The notes: generated by a model from the sequence alone, not told the origin. Counted from the first letter of the stretch, positions 26,888 to 35,700 are shown. The stretch is DNA of 64,000 nucleotides from Lysinibacillus composti (GCF_016908465.1 NZ_JAFBDY010000019.1:1-64000), one strand, 5' to 3'. A program made the numbers and translations.

Positions 26888-27520
26888 ATGAAAGTTGGCG
26901 TAATCGGTGCAACAGGTAAAGCGGGTCAGAAAATTGTACAGGAAGCAATATCAAGAGGCTTAGATGTAACTGCGATTGTACGAGATGCAAATAAGGTAAC
27001 AGAAAATATTGCAACAATTGAAAAGGATGTTCTATCCCTTACAAAGCAAGATGTTGAAGGCTTTGACGTGTTAGTAAATGCATTCGGCGCACCATTAGGA
27101 AGTGAAGAACAACATGTCGTTGTAGGGAAACATTTAATTGAACTATTAGAGGGAACGAACATTCGCTTAATCGTTGTTGGAGGAGCTGGTAGTTTATATG
27201 TTGATGAAGCGAAAACAGTACGTGTCGTCGAAACACCAGATTTCCCAGAAATGTTTGTCCCGACAGCAAGTAACCAATTACAAAACTTATTAGATCTTGA
27301 AAAGTCTACGATTAACTGGACGTTCCTAAGCCCATCAGCATTCTTTGACCCAGAAGGACCTCGTACAGGGAAAATCACACTTGGAAAGGATCATTTATTA
27401 GTAAACAGCACGGGTGAAAGCTATGTGAGTTACGGAGACTTAGCGATTGCGTTAGTTGATGAAATTCAAAATGCTGCACACGTAAACCAACGCTTTACTG
27501 TTACTTCTGAAAAAGCGTAA
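26888..27520 (+). CDS. ywnB: NAD(P)-binding NmrA/SDR-a5 protein, YwnB-like
   Basis: A 210-residue Rossmann protein with the dinucleotide site GVIGATGKAGQ at residues 4-14, VVGGAGSLYV and the atypical-SDR TFLSPSAFFDP. It lacks YxxxK. In Bacillus subtilis the YwnB homologue lies beside the Rrf2 protein YwnA, the same pairing as here. GAGGAGG precedes the ATG. Possibly redox-responsive; substrate unknown. Confidence 0.85.
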   Translation: MKVGVIGATGKAGQKIVQEAISRGLDVTAIVRDANKVTENIATIEKDVLSLTKQDVEGFDVLVNAFGAPLGSEEQHVVVGKHLIELLEGTNIRLIVVGGAGSLYVDEAKTVRVVETPDFPEMFVPTASNQLQNLLDLEKSTINWTFLSPSAFFDPEGPRTGKITLGKDHLLVNSTGESYVSYGDLAIALVDEIQNAAHVNQRFTVTSEKA

Positions 27521-27531
27521 TTCATTTAATT

Positions 27532-27574
27532 AAAACCTATCATTTTAGGAGTTAATCCTAAGTGATAGGTTTTT
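27532..27574 (+). terminator. Terminator after ywnB
   Basis: AAAACCTATCA pairs with TGATAGGTTTT around an inner TAGGA/TCCTA stem; ends in T5. Confidence 0.85.
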
Positions 27575-27784
27575 AATTGTAAATGTATACCGTTTGTAAA
27601 GTTAAAAAACCATTTACTTCAAATAATCCGAAGACTATAATGAGTTTAGCCTTTTACATTAAGTCATTTACTTGCATCAGTATGTCAGTGTCTCCAACCA
27701 TTAATAAAATGAAAATCTTTACTTCAAAGCTGTATTTAAGGGTTTTGGAGTAATCGATATAAAAAGATAAGAAGGTGTCTATCA

Positions 27785-28705
27785 ATGAATGGAGAACAGA
27801 AAGGAATTCTTTATTCTTTTGTAGCGTACGGAATTTGGGGGTTATTTCCGTTATTTTGGAAGCTACTTGAACATGTTAACAGTATGGAAATTTTAGTGAG
27901 TCGGATGATTTGGTCTTTTATCTTTACTTCCATCTTCATACTTTTAATTGGTCAAAGAAAACTTTTAATTGAGGATTTAAAATCCCTCTGGAAAGAAAAA
28001 AAGATGTTTTTTTCTTTAGCAGGGGCTTCGTGTGTCATTACATTTAACTGGTATATCTATATTTGGGCTGTCAACAACGGTCATGTGATTGATACAAGTT
28101 TAGGTTATTATATTAACCCAATTATTACGGTTCTATGTGGAATGATTCTCTTTAAAGAAAAGTTAACGAAAGCACAAATGTTAGCTGTCATTGTTGCTTT
28201 GATTGGTGTTTTAATCATGGCCATTAGTTATGGGGAAATACCTTGGATTTCATTATTACTTGCTGGCTCATTTGCGATTTACGGGGTTCTCAAAAAGAAA
28301 ATTACTCTGGATGCAACAAGAGGTCTCGCGATTGAAACATTATTTATTTTACCTTTTGCATTAGTTTATTATATTTATATTATGACAACTGATAACATGT
28401 CATTTTTACAGGTTAATTGGACAACAGATTTGCTTCTGATTTTAGCAGGGGTTGTAACTGCTTTTCCATTAGTCATGTTTGCAAAGGGAGCAAGATTACT
28501 TCCACAATCAATCATGGGCTTTATCCAATACGTTGCGCCAACACTAGTTCTAATTATTGGGGTCGTTTTATTCCATGAGCCTTTTACAAAAGTAGAACTT
28601 GCATCATTCTGTTTTATTTGGTTAGCAGTGGCTATTTTCTCAACATCGATGATTATCGAAACGAGAAAAAAACATCTTCAAGAACAAAAAACTGCAGAAG
28701 TGTAA
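27785..28705 (+). CDS. rarD: EamA-family transporter RarD
   Basis: A 306-residue protein with ten predicted helices in two EamA halves. The opening KGILYSFVAYGIWGLFPLFWK (quoted across two segments: KGILYSF, AYGIWGLFPLFWK) and FNWYIYIWAVN are RarD hallmarks. GAAGGTG precedes the ATG. RarD proteins are named from chloramphenicol-sensitivity phenotypes; the transported molecule is not known. Single gene with terminator. Confidence 0.9.
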   Translation: MNGEQKGILYSFVAYGIWGLFPLFWKLLEHVNSMEILVSRMIWSFIFTSIFILLIGQRKLLIEDLKSLWKEKKMFFSLAGASCVITFNWYIYIWAVNNGHVIDTSLGYYINPIITVLCGMILFKEKLTKAQMLAVIVALIGVLIMAISYGEIPWISLLLAGSFAIYGVLKKKITLDATRGLAIETLFILPFALVYYIYIMTTDNMSFLQVNWTTDLLLILAGVVTAFPLVMFAKGARLLPQSIMGFIQYVAPTLVLIIGVVLFHEPFTKVELASFCFIWLAVAIFSTSMIIETRKKHLQEQKTAEV

Positions 28706-28795
28706 TGGTTTGTTCGAAAGCTTTTTGACACGTTACCACAGTGTTGGTCTTGGTGAACACAGATTTGTATAGCTATTTTGTAATGAAGTTAGAAG

Positions 28796-28832
28796 GACTG
28801 TCCAGAAGAATTCCCTTTCTGGACGGCTTTTT
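28796..28832 (+). terminator. Terminator after rarD
   Basis: GTCCAGAA pairs with TTCTGGAC, with a further G-C extension, followed by T6. Confidence 0.8.
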
Positions 28833-28942
28833 TCTTTTTTCAGTCTATTAAGACTTTTGTGATATGCTCGTAATAGATTTAAAATGTTCTTTGCATTCAT
28901 GATGGAAAAACAAGCGTTTTAGGGAAGTTAGGGGGAGAAATC

Positions 28943-29569
28943 ATGTACATCACGATTGGGGAACGTGAATTTTGTTTTTATAAAATGGAACTCGAAATGA
29001 TTGAAACAAATATTCAAAATATATTTGCCAAGTTTGATAAAAAAACTATACAGGATCTAATTCAACATAAACGTTATGAATCGCTAAAATCGGTTGTCGA
29101 AAAGCACTATAAACATCTATTAAATTTACCTGTTGGAAAAGGTCTTTTACATTTAAAAAATGAAGGAGATTCGTTTTATAAAGAGTTTTTAAATAAATAT
29201 GGGGATCGCAACTTTAGCCAATTTATTGTAAAGGGTAATGAGGCTCTATTAAATCAAAATGGAATTTATACCATTGATGTAGACGATGAGATGGTTTTTG
29301 TGGGGATTTGCTCTAGTTCGTTTAAGCTTCGTTTTAATCAGCATATTGGAAATCTTTCACCCAAAAGCTGTTATAAAGATGGTACAGCAACACATTGTCA
29401 CATTAATTCACAAATCACTGAAAAAATTCATCACGCTAAAATCAACTTTAAAATATGTCCATTGAAGGAATCAGATGATGTGAGAAAGGTGAAAAACGCC
29501 ATTATTAAACGGTTTGAACCCATTTGGAATTTACGAGCATCAAATGATGAGTTTTTATCATATAATTAA
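28943..29569 (+). CDS. GIY-YIG nuclease-like domain protein
   Basis: A 208-residue protein. Residues 1-100 are helical and unrecognised. From 105 the sequence reads as a GIY-YIG fold: GIY at 107-109, FVG at 119-121 in place of YIG, Arg130 in KLRFNQHI, Glu192 in KRFEPIW and Asn196. These are the catalytic positions of the superfamily, so it may be active. CYKDGTATHCHIN (143-155) could bind a metal. GGGGGAG precedes the ATG. It is monocistronic, and no restriction or repair partner is adjacent. Confidence 0.6.
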   Translation: MYITIGEREFCFYKMELEMIETNIQNIFAKFDKKTIQDLIQHKRYESLKSVVEKHYKHLLNLPVGKGLLHLKNEGDSFYKEFLNKYGDRNFSQFIVKGNEALLNQNGIYTIDVDDEMVFVGICSSSFKLRFNQHIGNLSPKSCYKDGTATHCHINSQITEKIHHAKINFKICPLKESDDVRKVKNAIIKRFEPIWNLRASNDEFLSYN

Positions 29570-29722
29570 TACTTTTTTTACTGTTTTTTCTTATCTTAAT
29601 TTTTTAACCTATGACTTCACATTCACTACACATTTTCTTCATAATATCGTCACAAAGGAAGAAAGCGCTTTTTTCTGTAAAATTTGGTACGATGAAGACA
29701 TTAATTGTAAGGAGCGAACGAT

Positions 29723-30433
29723 ATGGGAACAGATATTAATATCTTTTTTGCGTTCGGTGCAGGTTTTTTAAGTTTTATCTCACCATGTACATTACCGCTA
29801 TATCCTGCATTCCTGTCATACATAACAGGTATGAGTTATAGTGAACTAACAAATGAAAAGGGTATGTTACAAAGACGGGCTATTTTACATACGTTATTTT
29901 TCTTGCTTGGATTTTCAATCATTTTCATCGCGATCGGATTCAGTACTTCTTTAGTTAAGGAATTTTTTATAAGCTATCAAGACTTAATTCGCCAAGTTGG
30001 GGCTATTCTCATTGTCGTCTTCGGTTTAATGATTGTTGGTTTATTGCAAATTGACTTCTTAATGAAAGATCGGAAATTTGAATTTAAAAATAGACCATCT
30101 GGCTACCTTGGTACTCTGTTAATTGGGATTGCCTTTGCTGCCGGGTGGACGCCATGTACAGGACCAATTCTAATGTCTATCATTGCTTTAGCGGGTACGA
30201 ATCCTGATTCTGCTATTTGGTACATGCTTGCATACGTCCTTGGATTTGCGATTCCTTTCTTTGTATTATCATTCTTTATTTCTCGATTAGGATGGATCCG
30301 AAGAAACAGCCAAAAAATCGTAAAAATTGGTGGATATATTATGATTGCAGTTGGGGTTTTATTATTCTTTGATGGTATGACGTTAATAATCCGCATTCTT
30401 TCACCATTATTCGGCGGTTTCACTGGATTTTAA
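29723..30433 (+). CDS. ccdA: Cytochrome c biogenesis thiol-disulfide transporter CcdA
   Basis: A 236-residue six-helix membrane protein. The redox cysteines sit in SPCTLP (Cys22) and TPCTGP (Cys145), one in each repeat half. It carries reducing equivalents across the membrane for cytochrome c maturation and, in spore-formers, spore cortex synthesis. AAGGAG precedes the ATG. The next two genes are yneI- and ccdC-like, the same order as in B. subtilis. Confidence 0.95.
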   Translation: MGTDINIFFAFGAGFLSFISPCTLPLYPAFLSYITGMSYSELTNEKGMLQRRAILHTLFFLLGFSIIFIAIGFSTSLVKEFFISYQDLIRQVGAILIVVFGLMIVGLLQIDFLMKDRKFEFKNRPSGYLGTLLIGIAFAAGWTPCTGPILMSIIALAGTNPDSAIWYMLAYVLGFAIPFFVLSFFISRLGWIRRNSQKIVKIGGYIMIAVGVLLFFDGMTLIIRILSPLFGGFTGF

Positions 30434-30533
30434 AAATATTTCCAATTAGCACGATAATTTATGTTATACTAATATTCAGTAAATTTTTAACATACATCTT
30501 ATGTTTGACTTATTGTGAAGGGGATATGAGTAA

Positions 30534-30905
30534 ATGCCAACTGTTTTGGTAGTTGATGATGCATTATTTATGAGAGCAAGCGTCGGAAATATGTTTAGAG
30601 AATGGGGATTCGAAGTTATAGGAGAGGCTTCAGATGGTAGAGAAGCTGTCGAACTATATAAAGAATTTCAACCTGATCTTGTGACAATGGATTTAACGAT
30701 GCCCGTCATGTCAGGCTTTGATGCATTAAAAGAGATTATTCAACAATTCCCGAATGCAAACGTTATTATGATTACCGCTCTCGGTCAGCAAAGAGTAATT
30801 GTTGATGCATTAGAAGCAGGGGCGAAGGATTTTATTGCAAAGCCCTTTGAAGCACTTCAATTGAAAGCTGTTGTACAAAATGTATTAGGCAGTTATGAAA
30901 TGTAA
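30534..30905 (+). CDS. yneI: CheY-like single-domain response regulator, YneI-like
   Basis: A 123-residue receiver domain with no output domain. The acidic pocket VVDDA (Asp8, Asp9), phospho-acceptor Asp53 in TMDLTMP, Thr in MITALG and Lys103 in AKPFE are present. It lies between ccdA and ccdC as yneI does in B. subtilis, where this gene was once called ccdB. No cognate kinase is near. AAGGGG precedes the ATG. Confidence 0.9.
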   Translation: MPTVLVVDDALFMRASVGNMFREWGFEVIGEASDGREAVELYKEFQPDLVTMDLTMPVMSGFDALKEIIQQFPNANVIMITALGQQRVIVDALEAGAKDFIAKPFEALQLKAVVQNVLGSYEM

Positions 30906-30940
30906 TAAAAACTGAATAAAAAATACTTTTATTTAAAGTA

Positions 30941-31034
30941 GAATTCGCATCATCTTTAGGAAATTACCAACTAGACGTTACAATTGTGAAAAAGTCGAGT
31001 TGGTTCGTTAAAGGAAACAGCGAATTCTTTTTTT
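30941..31034 (+). terminator. Two-tier terminator after the response regulator
   Basis: An outer stem GAATTCGC/GCGAATTC (30941-30948 with 31020-31027) encloses an inner stem ACCAACTAGAC/GTCGAGTTGGT (30966-30976 with 30994-31004). T7 follows the outer stem. The long-range outer helix is unusual for a simple terminator. Confidence 0.65.
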
Positions 31035-31181
31035 GGAAATACACATAGATTACTAAAATGTAATGTTGTTATCTAGTTGTAGATTTTTTTATCCAAATGC
31101 GATATTATCATTACGTCTTTTACATAAGTTTTATATTACGCATGAGACGGTAATGATTTCAAATGATAGAGGAGGATTTTC

Positions 31182-31676
31182 ATGTTTGCGAGTATACCTT
31201 CTCAATATTTACTAATCGGTTCAACTGTAATGGCTATTTTTATGGGTTCGCTCGTCATGTTTATGCGAATCAAATCTCAAAAAAAGCCTGTTAACGCAAA
31301 GAAAATTCTCATACCTCCTATTGCCATGTCAACAGGGGCACTAATGTTTATTTTTGAGGAATTCCGCGTTTCACCGATGCAAATACTGGAAGCTATGAGT
31401 GTGGGAATCGTATTTTCCACTGTTTTAATCGCAACGTCAAAATTTGAAGTGCGAGATCAACAAATCTTCATGAAACGTTCAAAAGCCTTTTTCTTTATAT
31501 TAATTGGTTTACTTCTAGTTAGAATATTAGCTAAAGTTATTTTATCGAGTGCGTTCGATGTAGCTGAACTAGGCGGAATGTTTTGGATCTTGGCATTTTC
31601 GATGTTATGGCCTTGGCGAATTGCGATGTTAATAAAATATAAAAAAATTGAAAAGTCTCAAATGATAAAACCCTAG
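31182..31676 (+). CDS. ccdC: CcdC-family membrane protein
   Basis: A 164-residue protein with about five hydrophobic segments and the conserved PIAMSTGALMF and FEEFRVSP motifs of the CcdC (YneJ) family. AGAGGAGG precedes the ATG. It is needed for, or linked to, cytochrome c maturation by neighbourhood; its reaction is not known. The terminator starts at its stop codon. Confidence 0.88.
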   Translation: MFASIPSQYLLIGSTVMAIFMGSLVMFMRIKSQKKPVNAKKILIPPIAMSTGALMFIFEEFRVSPMQILEAMSVGIVFSTVLIATSKFEVRDQQIFMKRSKAFFFILIGLLLVRILAKVILSSAFDVAELGGMFWILAFSMLWPWRIAMLIKYKKIEKSQMIKP

Positions 31677-31706
31677 ATTTATAATAATCTAGGTGTTTTT
31701 TTTTTT
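31672..31706 (+). terminator. Terminator overlapping the ccdC stop codon
   Basis: CCTAGATT pairs with AATCTAGG (31672-31679 with 31686-31693), then a T-run of about ten. The stop TAG is inside the left arm. Confidence 0.85.
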
Positions 31707-31925
31707 GAAAAATTACCCGTGATAATCGTGTAGTTTATAGGAATAGAAAAAGTGGCTGATGGATGAGTCATCTTTACTAACAAACAGAACATATGATGAA
31801 TGGAATATCGCAAAAAGTAGATATATGAACAGGTAGAACTATTTTTTGCAGTTGCACAAATGTTTGTACTCTATATGGAAGCTGAATTCAAAGTAGTATG
31901 CTTCACATTTGAAGGGGGTAGACTT

Positions 31926-33296
31926 TTGTCACACAATGATCAGTTTTGGTTAAAGGGTACACCTTATACCAATTCCAATAATGAACGGTTTGGAAGAATG
32001 TTTCCTAACCTCCCATCTTTCCCCCGAGACACCGAAAAAGATCGGGAGGCACTATTGGAGCTTGGGAAAAAAGGCGGAATTATGGACCAAACGACTAAAA
32101 ACCTAGACAATCCAAACATCTTTGCAGGTTTTACATTTTTCGGCCAATTTATAGATCACGATATTACGTTCGATCCAATGTCCAGTTTTGAAAAACAGAA
32201 CAATCCGGAAGCCATTGAAAACTATCGAACACCCGTTTTAGAGATGGATCATATTTACGGAAGGGGACCCTTTGCAGATCCTCATTTATATGATATTACA
32301 ACTGGAGGCGTCAAACTTTTAGTTGAAAACGTATCTTCAGAAAAAGATTCTCCATACGATGTACCTAGAAACAGTCAAAATACGGCGTTGGTAGTTGATC
32401 CAAGGAACGATGAGAATATGATTATTTGTCAGCTTCACTTGGCATTTCTAAAATTCCATAATGAAATGGTTGATTACGTTATGCGTGAAGGTGTTAAACA
32501 TCCTTTCGAAGCTTTTGAAAAAGCGCAACGTCTTGTCAGGTGGCATTACCAATGGATTATTCTGTATGAATACTTGCCCCTTCTTGTTGGAAAAACGTTA
32601 GTGAAAGACATTCTTGCTAATGGCCGTAAATTCTACAGGTGGAGAAACAAACCTTATATTCCGGTAGAGTTTTCTATGGCAGCATTCCGTTTAGGCCACA
32701 GCCAAGTTCGACCATTTTATAAGGTGAATGAACAATTTAGCGCACCAATATTTAATGACAGTCAAGATTTAAGCCATTCAGATCCCGATGACTTACGAGG
32801 GGGGAAACGTGCTCCGAGACGTTATGTGGAATGGGGCAACTTTTTTAACACTGGAACTGGCACTCCTCAGCTAGGCAAAATGATTGATACGACATTATCC
32901 AGCCCACTGTTTGAATTACCGTTCGTTCAACCCCCTAAATCTCTTGCCCAACGGAATCTATTGCGAGGCCTGTCATTTGGTTTGCCGTGCGGACAGGATG
33001 TTTCAGAAGCAATGCGCATTAAACCGCTCGATCATAGGGATTTGTCTGACGTTTCAGAGTTAGGTTTCCATAGAAAAACCCCACTATGGTTCTATATTTT
33101 ACGTGAGGCCGAAATTCATGCTGACGGAAAGAGACTAGGTCCTGTTGGTAGTAGGATTGTGGCAGAAGTATTAATTGGCTTGCTACAAGCGGATGAGAAC
33201 TCTTTCATTAGACAAAATACGAATTGGAAACCAATTTTAGGGAAAAAGGGGAAATTTGGTATAGTTGATCTTCTGAAATTTGCTAAAGTGGTTTAA
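31926..33296 (+). CDS. Animal-type haem peroxidase family protein
   Basis: A 456-residue protein of the peroxidase-cyclooxygenase superfamily, uncommon in Bacillales. The distal His78 lies in FFGQFIDHD, the catalytic Arg160 and Glu163 in VVDPRNDEN, and the proximal His258 in FRLGHSQVRP. So all haem-pocket residues appear intact. I start at the TTG at 31926 (MSHNDQFW), since AAGGGGG lies seven bases upstream; the frame extends to 31860 without a site or homology. No signal peptide is seen, so it would be cytosolic unless exported otherwise. It stands between ccdC and yneK and is followed by a repeat element, which suggests acquisition. Substrate unknown. Confidence 0.88.
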   Translation: MSHNDQFWLKGTPYTNSNNERFGRMFPNLPSFPRDTEKDREALLELGKKGGIMDQTTKNLDNPNIFAGFTFFGQFIDHDITFDPMSSFEKQNNPEAIENYRTPVLEMDHIYGRGPFADPHLYDITTGGVKLLVENVSSEKDSPYDVPRNSQNTALVVDPRNDENMIICQLHLAFLKFHNEMVDYVMREGVKHPFEAFEKAQRLVRWHYQWIILYEYLPLLVGKTLVKDILANGRKFYRWRNKPYIPVEFSMAAFRLGHSQVRPFYKVNEQFSAPIFNDSQDLSHSDPDDLRGGKRAPRRYVEWGNFFNTGTGTPQLGKMIDTTLSSPLFELPFVQPPKSLAQRNLLRGLSFGLPCGQDVSEAMRIKPLDHRDLSDVSELGFHRKTPLWFYILREAEIHADGKRLGPVGSRIVAEVLIGLLQADENSFIRQNTNWKPILGKKGKFGIVDLLKFAKVV

Positions 33297-33309
33297 AATG
33301 GGGATGAAG

Positions 33310-33474
33310 TAAATTTGTCCTTCTAAACTTTCCGGAAACTGGCGCGGCTTACAGTGGTAGGCCGCGTTTTTTCGGAGAATGGCTAACACTTATTGGTCTT
33401 AAACTATAAAATATCAATATCTTACTAAAAATAATAGTGGCTTTCCTTAAAAATTCTACTTATGTCCCGGCCTC
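33310..33474 (+). repeat. MITE-like structured repeat, copy 3 (truncated)
   Basis: It matches the right half of copy 2 from AAATTTGTCCTTCTAAAC through the GCGCGGC/GCCGCG hairpin to the terminal TATGTCCCGGCCTC. The left half and left terminal repeat are missing. It begins 14 bases after the peroxidase stop and its hairpin plus T6 could serve as that gene's terminator. Confidence 0.75.
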
Positions 33475-33551
33475 TTTTTCTAATTTAATAATAGTAAAGG
33501 ATATGAATATACAGTATTAGGCACCTTTTTGCTCAATGACATAAGTTAATG

Positions 33552-33657
33552 GCCTAACTAGTAAAAAGCGCCTTCTGCTCGGACGCACACGCCGTAAGTC
33601 ATGTTAGCGATGCCACGCCATAATTTTGCCGACTATTAGTTAAGCAGGCGCCTTTTT
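33552..33657. other. Structured intergenic element with crossing inverted repeats
   Basis: GCCTAACTAGTA (33552-33563) is complementary at 10 of 12 positions to TATTAGTTAAGC (33634-33645). AAAAAGCGCCTTCTGCT (33563-33579) pairs with AGCAGGCGCCTTTTT (33643-33657) apart from a bulge. The two helices cross, so they are alternatives or a pseudoknot. The second can act as terminator for yneK on the minus strand. A related AGGCACCTTTTTGC lies at 33519-33532. Confidence 0.55.
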
Positions 33658-33664
33658 GTTTTGC

Positions 33665-34096
33665 TTATTCAAACAGATTTTCATAAGGAGAAACGTCGAT
33701 TTTCATTTCATCTAATTTTTTACGTAAAAATTTGTGATCGCGTTTTGGTGTGGCTTGGATATATCCACGGATAATTACGTCATTATTAATAGACTTTACG
33801 CGTTCTCTTAGTGCAATTTCTGCAATCTTTCCAGCGATTTTTTCCTTTGCCGTTTGACGGAATAATTCCGGGACAGGACTAACTAATTCATTTAGCAATT
33901 CTTTTGCTTCGTCACCCCATAAGTGTAGAGACTTTTCTATGTAGTATGCTTGCCAATCTAAATCAGATCGACCATCTTCCTTCGGTAAAGCCTTTAAGAA
34001 TTTACGAAACATGAAAAATCCACCAATCGCCATTAGTGCTACCATGACGAATGTCCAAAATGCGATAAACAACATAAACCCACCTTCAAAATTCAA
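33665..34096 (-). CDS. yneK: DUF2621-family protein YneK
   Basis: A 143-residue protein with one N-terminal membrane helix (about 8-28, FIAFWTFVMVALMAIGGFF) and a soluble domain with LPKEDGRSDLDWQAYYIE, VPELFRQTAKEKIAGKI and GYIQATPKRDHKFL. It is typical of YneK/DUF2621. I start at the TTG at 34094-34096, six bases after AAAGAGGTG; the frame continues to 34162 without homology. The ATG at residue 7 is an alternative. In B. subtilis yneK neighbours ccdC, and here a peroxidase and repeats lie between them. Confidence 0.82.
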   Translation of the reverse strand: MNFEGGFMLFIAFWTFVMVALMAIGGFFMFRKFLKALPKEDGRSDLDWQAYYIEKSLHLWGDEAKELLNELVSPVPELFRQTAKEKIAGKIAEIALRERVKSINNDVIIRGYIQATPKRDHKFLRKKLDEMKIDVSPYENLFE

Positions 34097-34217
34097 AGCG
34101 TTCACCTCTTTAACCTCTCTAACTCCCATTATAAAAGGTACTGAAAATTTTTTCATTAACAATGTCTCTTTTTGTCTCTTAAAACACTATATAAATAGGC
34201 GAAAGGGGGTGAAGTTA

Positions 34218-34436
34218 ATGGCAACATTCAATTTCCAAAACGCAACATTAAAAATTTCTTATGAAACTGGAGTTGATGAAGCTGGTAAACCAGTATTTAC
34301 TTCTAAAACTTACAACAATGTTCGTGAAAATGTAACACCAACTCAAGTTGCAGCAGTCATCCAAGGAATTGCAAGTTTATCAAATTATCCATTAAGTGCA
34401 GCGTTAAAAACAGAAACAGAAGAAATTCAATTCTAA
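34218..34436 (+). CDS. DUF1659-family small protein
   Basis: A 72-residue protein, MATFNFQNATLKISY onward, with the DUF1659 pattern of a short beta-rich body and NVTPTQVAAVIQGIASL helix. I start at 34218 because AAGGGGGTGA is seven bases before it; a longer frame starting at 34011 runs through yneK antisense and is spurious. It is the first member of a conserved trio with DUF2922 and YvrJ. Function unknown. Confidence 0.82.
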   Translation: MATFNFQNATLKISYETGVDEAGKPVFTSKTYNNVRENVTPTQVAAVIQGIASLSNYPLSAALKTETEEIQF

Positions 34437-34503
34437 TATGCAAAGCGCGAAAAAAGAATTAGCATGAAGCTAACAAAACATGTAGAAAAGAGGGAAACAG
34501 TCT

Positions 34504-34722
34504 ATGTCACAAGTTCTTGAAATGAAATTTGATACAGCCAATGGGAAAACAATCACCATCTCGGTGAACGATCCGAAACCTGGTTTAACAGGAGCTGAAA
34601 TATCAAATGTTATGCAAACTATTATGGATCAAGATGTTTTTCATCACGAAGGGAATGCGTTAATTGGTAAAAACCAAGCTAGAATTGTGGAGCGTAATAT
34701 AACAGAAATCACACTAGCATAA
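34504..34722 (+). CDS. DUF2922-family small protein
   Basis: A 72-residue protein, LEMKFDTANGKTITISVNDPKPGLT onward (quoted as a family opening in two parts: LEMKFDTANGKT, SVNDPKPGLT), with a VMQTIMDQDVF helix. GAAAACAG-rich leader with AGAGGGA precedes the ATG. It follows the DUF1659 gene by 67 bp and resembles it in size and plan; the two may be distant relatives. A terminator follows. Confidence 0.82.
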   Translation: MSQVLEMKFDTANGKTITISVNDPKPGLTGAEISNVMQTIMDQDVFHHEGNALIGKNQARIVERNITEITLA

Positions 34723-34757
34723 CGCAATACCTGATCAATAAGAGCTTTTAATTAATT

Positions 34758-34797
34758 AGTCGACAAATCCAATTACTTACGGACTTTGTCGACTTTT
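34758..34797 (+). terminator. Terminator between DUF2922 and YvrJ genes
   Basis: AGTCGACAAA pairs with TTTGTCGACT with an extra CC/GG, followed by T5. It would separate YvrJ expression from the two upstream genes. Confidence 0.8.
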
Positions 34798-34830
34798 TCC
34801 ATCATTAATTTCGAAAGGGGTTAAACGAAG

Positions 34831-34959
34831 ATGCAAGAATGGGTCATGTTAGTTCAAGAAATTGGTTTTCCAATTCTCGTCTCTTTTTATTTATTGTACC
34901 GAATTGAAGCCAAACTTGAAGCAATTCATACCGCTCTTCTATCGATGAATCAAGCCTAA
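34831..34959 (+). CDS. YvrJ-family peptide (42 aa)
   Basis: A short peptide with one hydrophobic stretch (about 5-22: IGFPILVSFYLLYR) and a helical tail with KLEAIHTALLSM. This is the YvrJ family layout. GAAAGGGG precedes the ATG. It was recovered by reading the gap between larger genes. Holin-like topology is possible but unproven. Confidence 0.8.
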   Translation: MQEWVMLVQEIGFPILVSFYLLYRIEAKLEAIHTALLSMNQA

Positions 34960-35074
34960 CTTCAATTGTGAAACAACCTTCACAAATTTGTGATGAATGT
35001 GTCACTTTAAATACATTGTACAAAAACTCCCATTTTCGGTAAGATGAGAGAAGGACTATAGGGAGTTGAAGCAG

Positions 35075-35689
35075 ATGAAAATGAAACTTAAAGGTCTTGT
35101 ATTACTGATTGTTGTCGCATCCTTCTTAAGTGCTTGCAGTAATTATGATTTCAAACCGACAACAGAATATGAGATTGAGGATTTTAAAGCAGTTGACCAT
35201 CGGGGCGATACGGTATCACTTGAAAGCTTGAAGGGGAAGCCTTGGCTTGCGATGTTTATTTTCACAAATTGTACAACAGTATGTCAGCCAATGACATTTA
35301 ATATGACTGAAATACAACAAAGACTCGTAGATCGTGGTGTCGAAGATTATAATATTGTGGCTTTCTCAGTAGACCCAGCTACAGATACACCAGAAGTATT
35401 ATCAAAATACTTTAGCCACTTTACCGTTCCAGATGAATCAAAATGGCATTTAGTAACGGGCTATGATCAAAAGTTTATTGAACAATTCGCATTAAATTCA
35501 TTTAAAGCTTTAGTAAAAATGCCTCAAGAGGGCGACCAAGTGATGCATGGTGTGACATTTTATTTAGTTGATGAAAACGGAATTTCCGTGAAAAACTATT
35601 CAGGCTATGATGAAGATCCAAAAGGCGTCCAATTTGATACAATTGCCATTGATATGGAGACGTTAATCGAAGAGCGTTTAGGTAAATAA
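35075..35689 (+). CDS. Sco1/SenC-family thioredoxin-fold lipoprotein
   Basis: A 204-residue lipoprotein with signal peptide and lipobox LSAC (Cys21). The copper/thiol site is NCTTVC (Cys66 and Cys70) with the distant His158 in MHGVTF. Those three are the Sco copper ligands. It should be anchored outside the membrane and help assemble the CuA centre of cytochrome oxidase. B. subtilis YpmQ is the counterpart. I start at 35075 (MKMKLKG), nine bases after AGGGAG; a TTG at 35066 overlaps that site. Confidence 0.9.
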   Translation: MKMKLKGLVLLIVVASFLSACSNYDFKPTTEYEIEDFKAVDHRGDTVSLESLKGKPWLAMFIFTNCTTVCQPMTFNMTEIQQRLVDRGVEDYNIVAFSVDPATDTPEVLSKYFSHFTVPDESKWHLVTGYDQKFIEQFALNSFKALVKMPQEGDQVMHGVTFYLVDENGISVKNYSGYDEDPKGVQFDTIAIDMETLIEERLGK

Positions 35690-35700
35690 TCATTATTATT

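Noticed and set aside
33552-33645. GCCTAAC and GTTAAGC 94 bp apart resemble integron attC ends.
   Set aside because: No integrase or cassette structure is present and the match is to short degenerate ends. The pairing is better explained as a local RNA or terminator structure.
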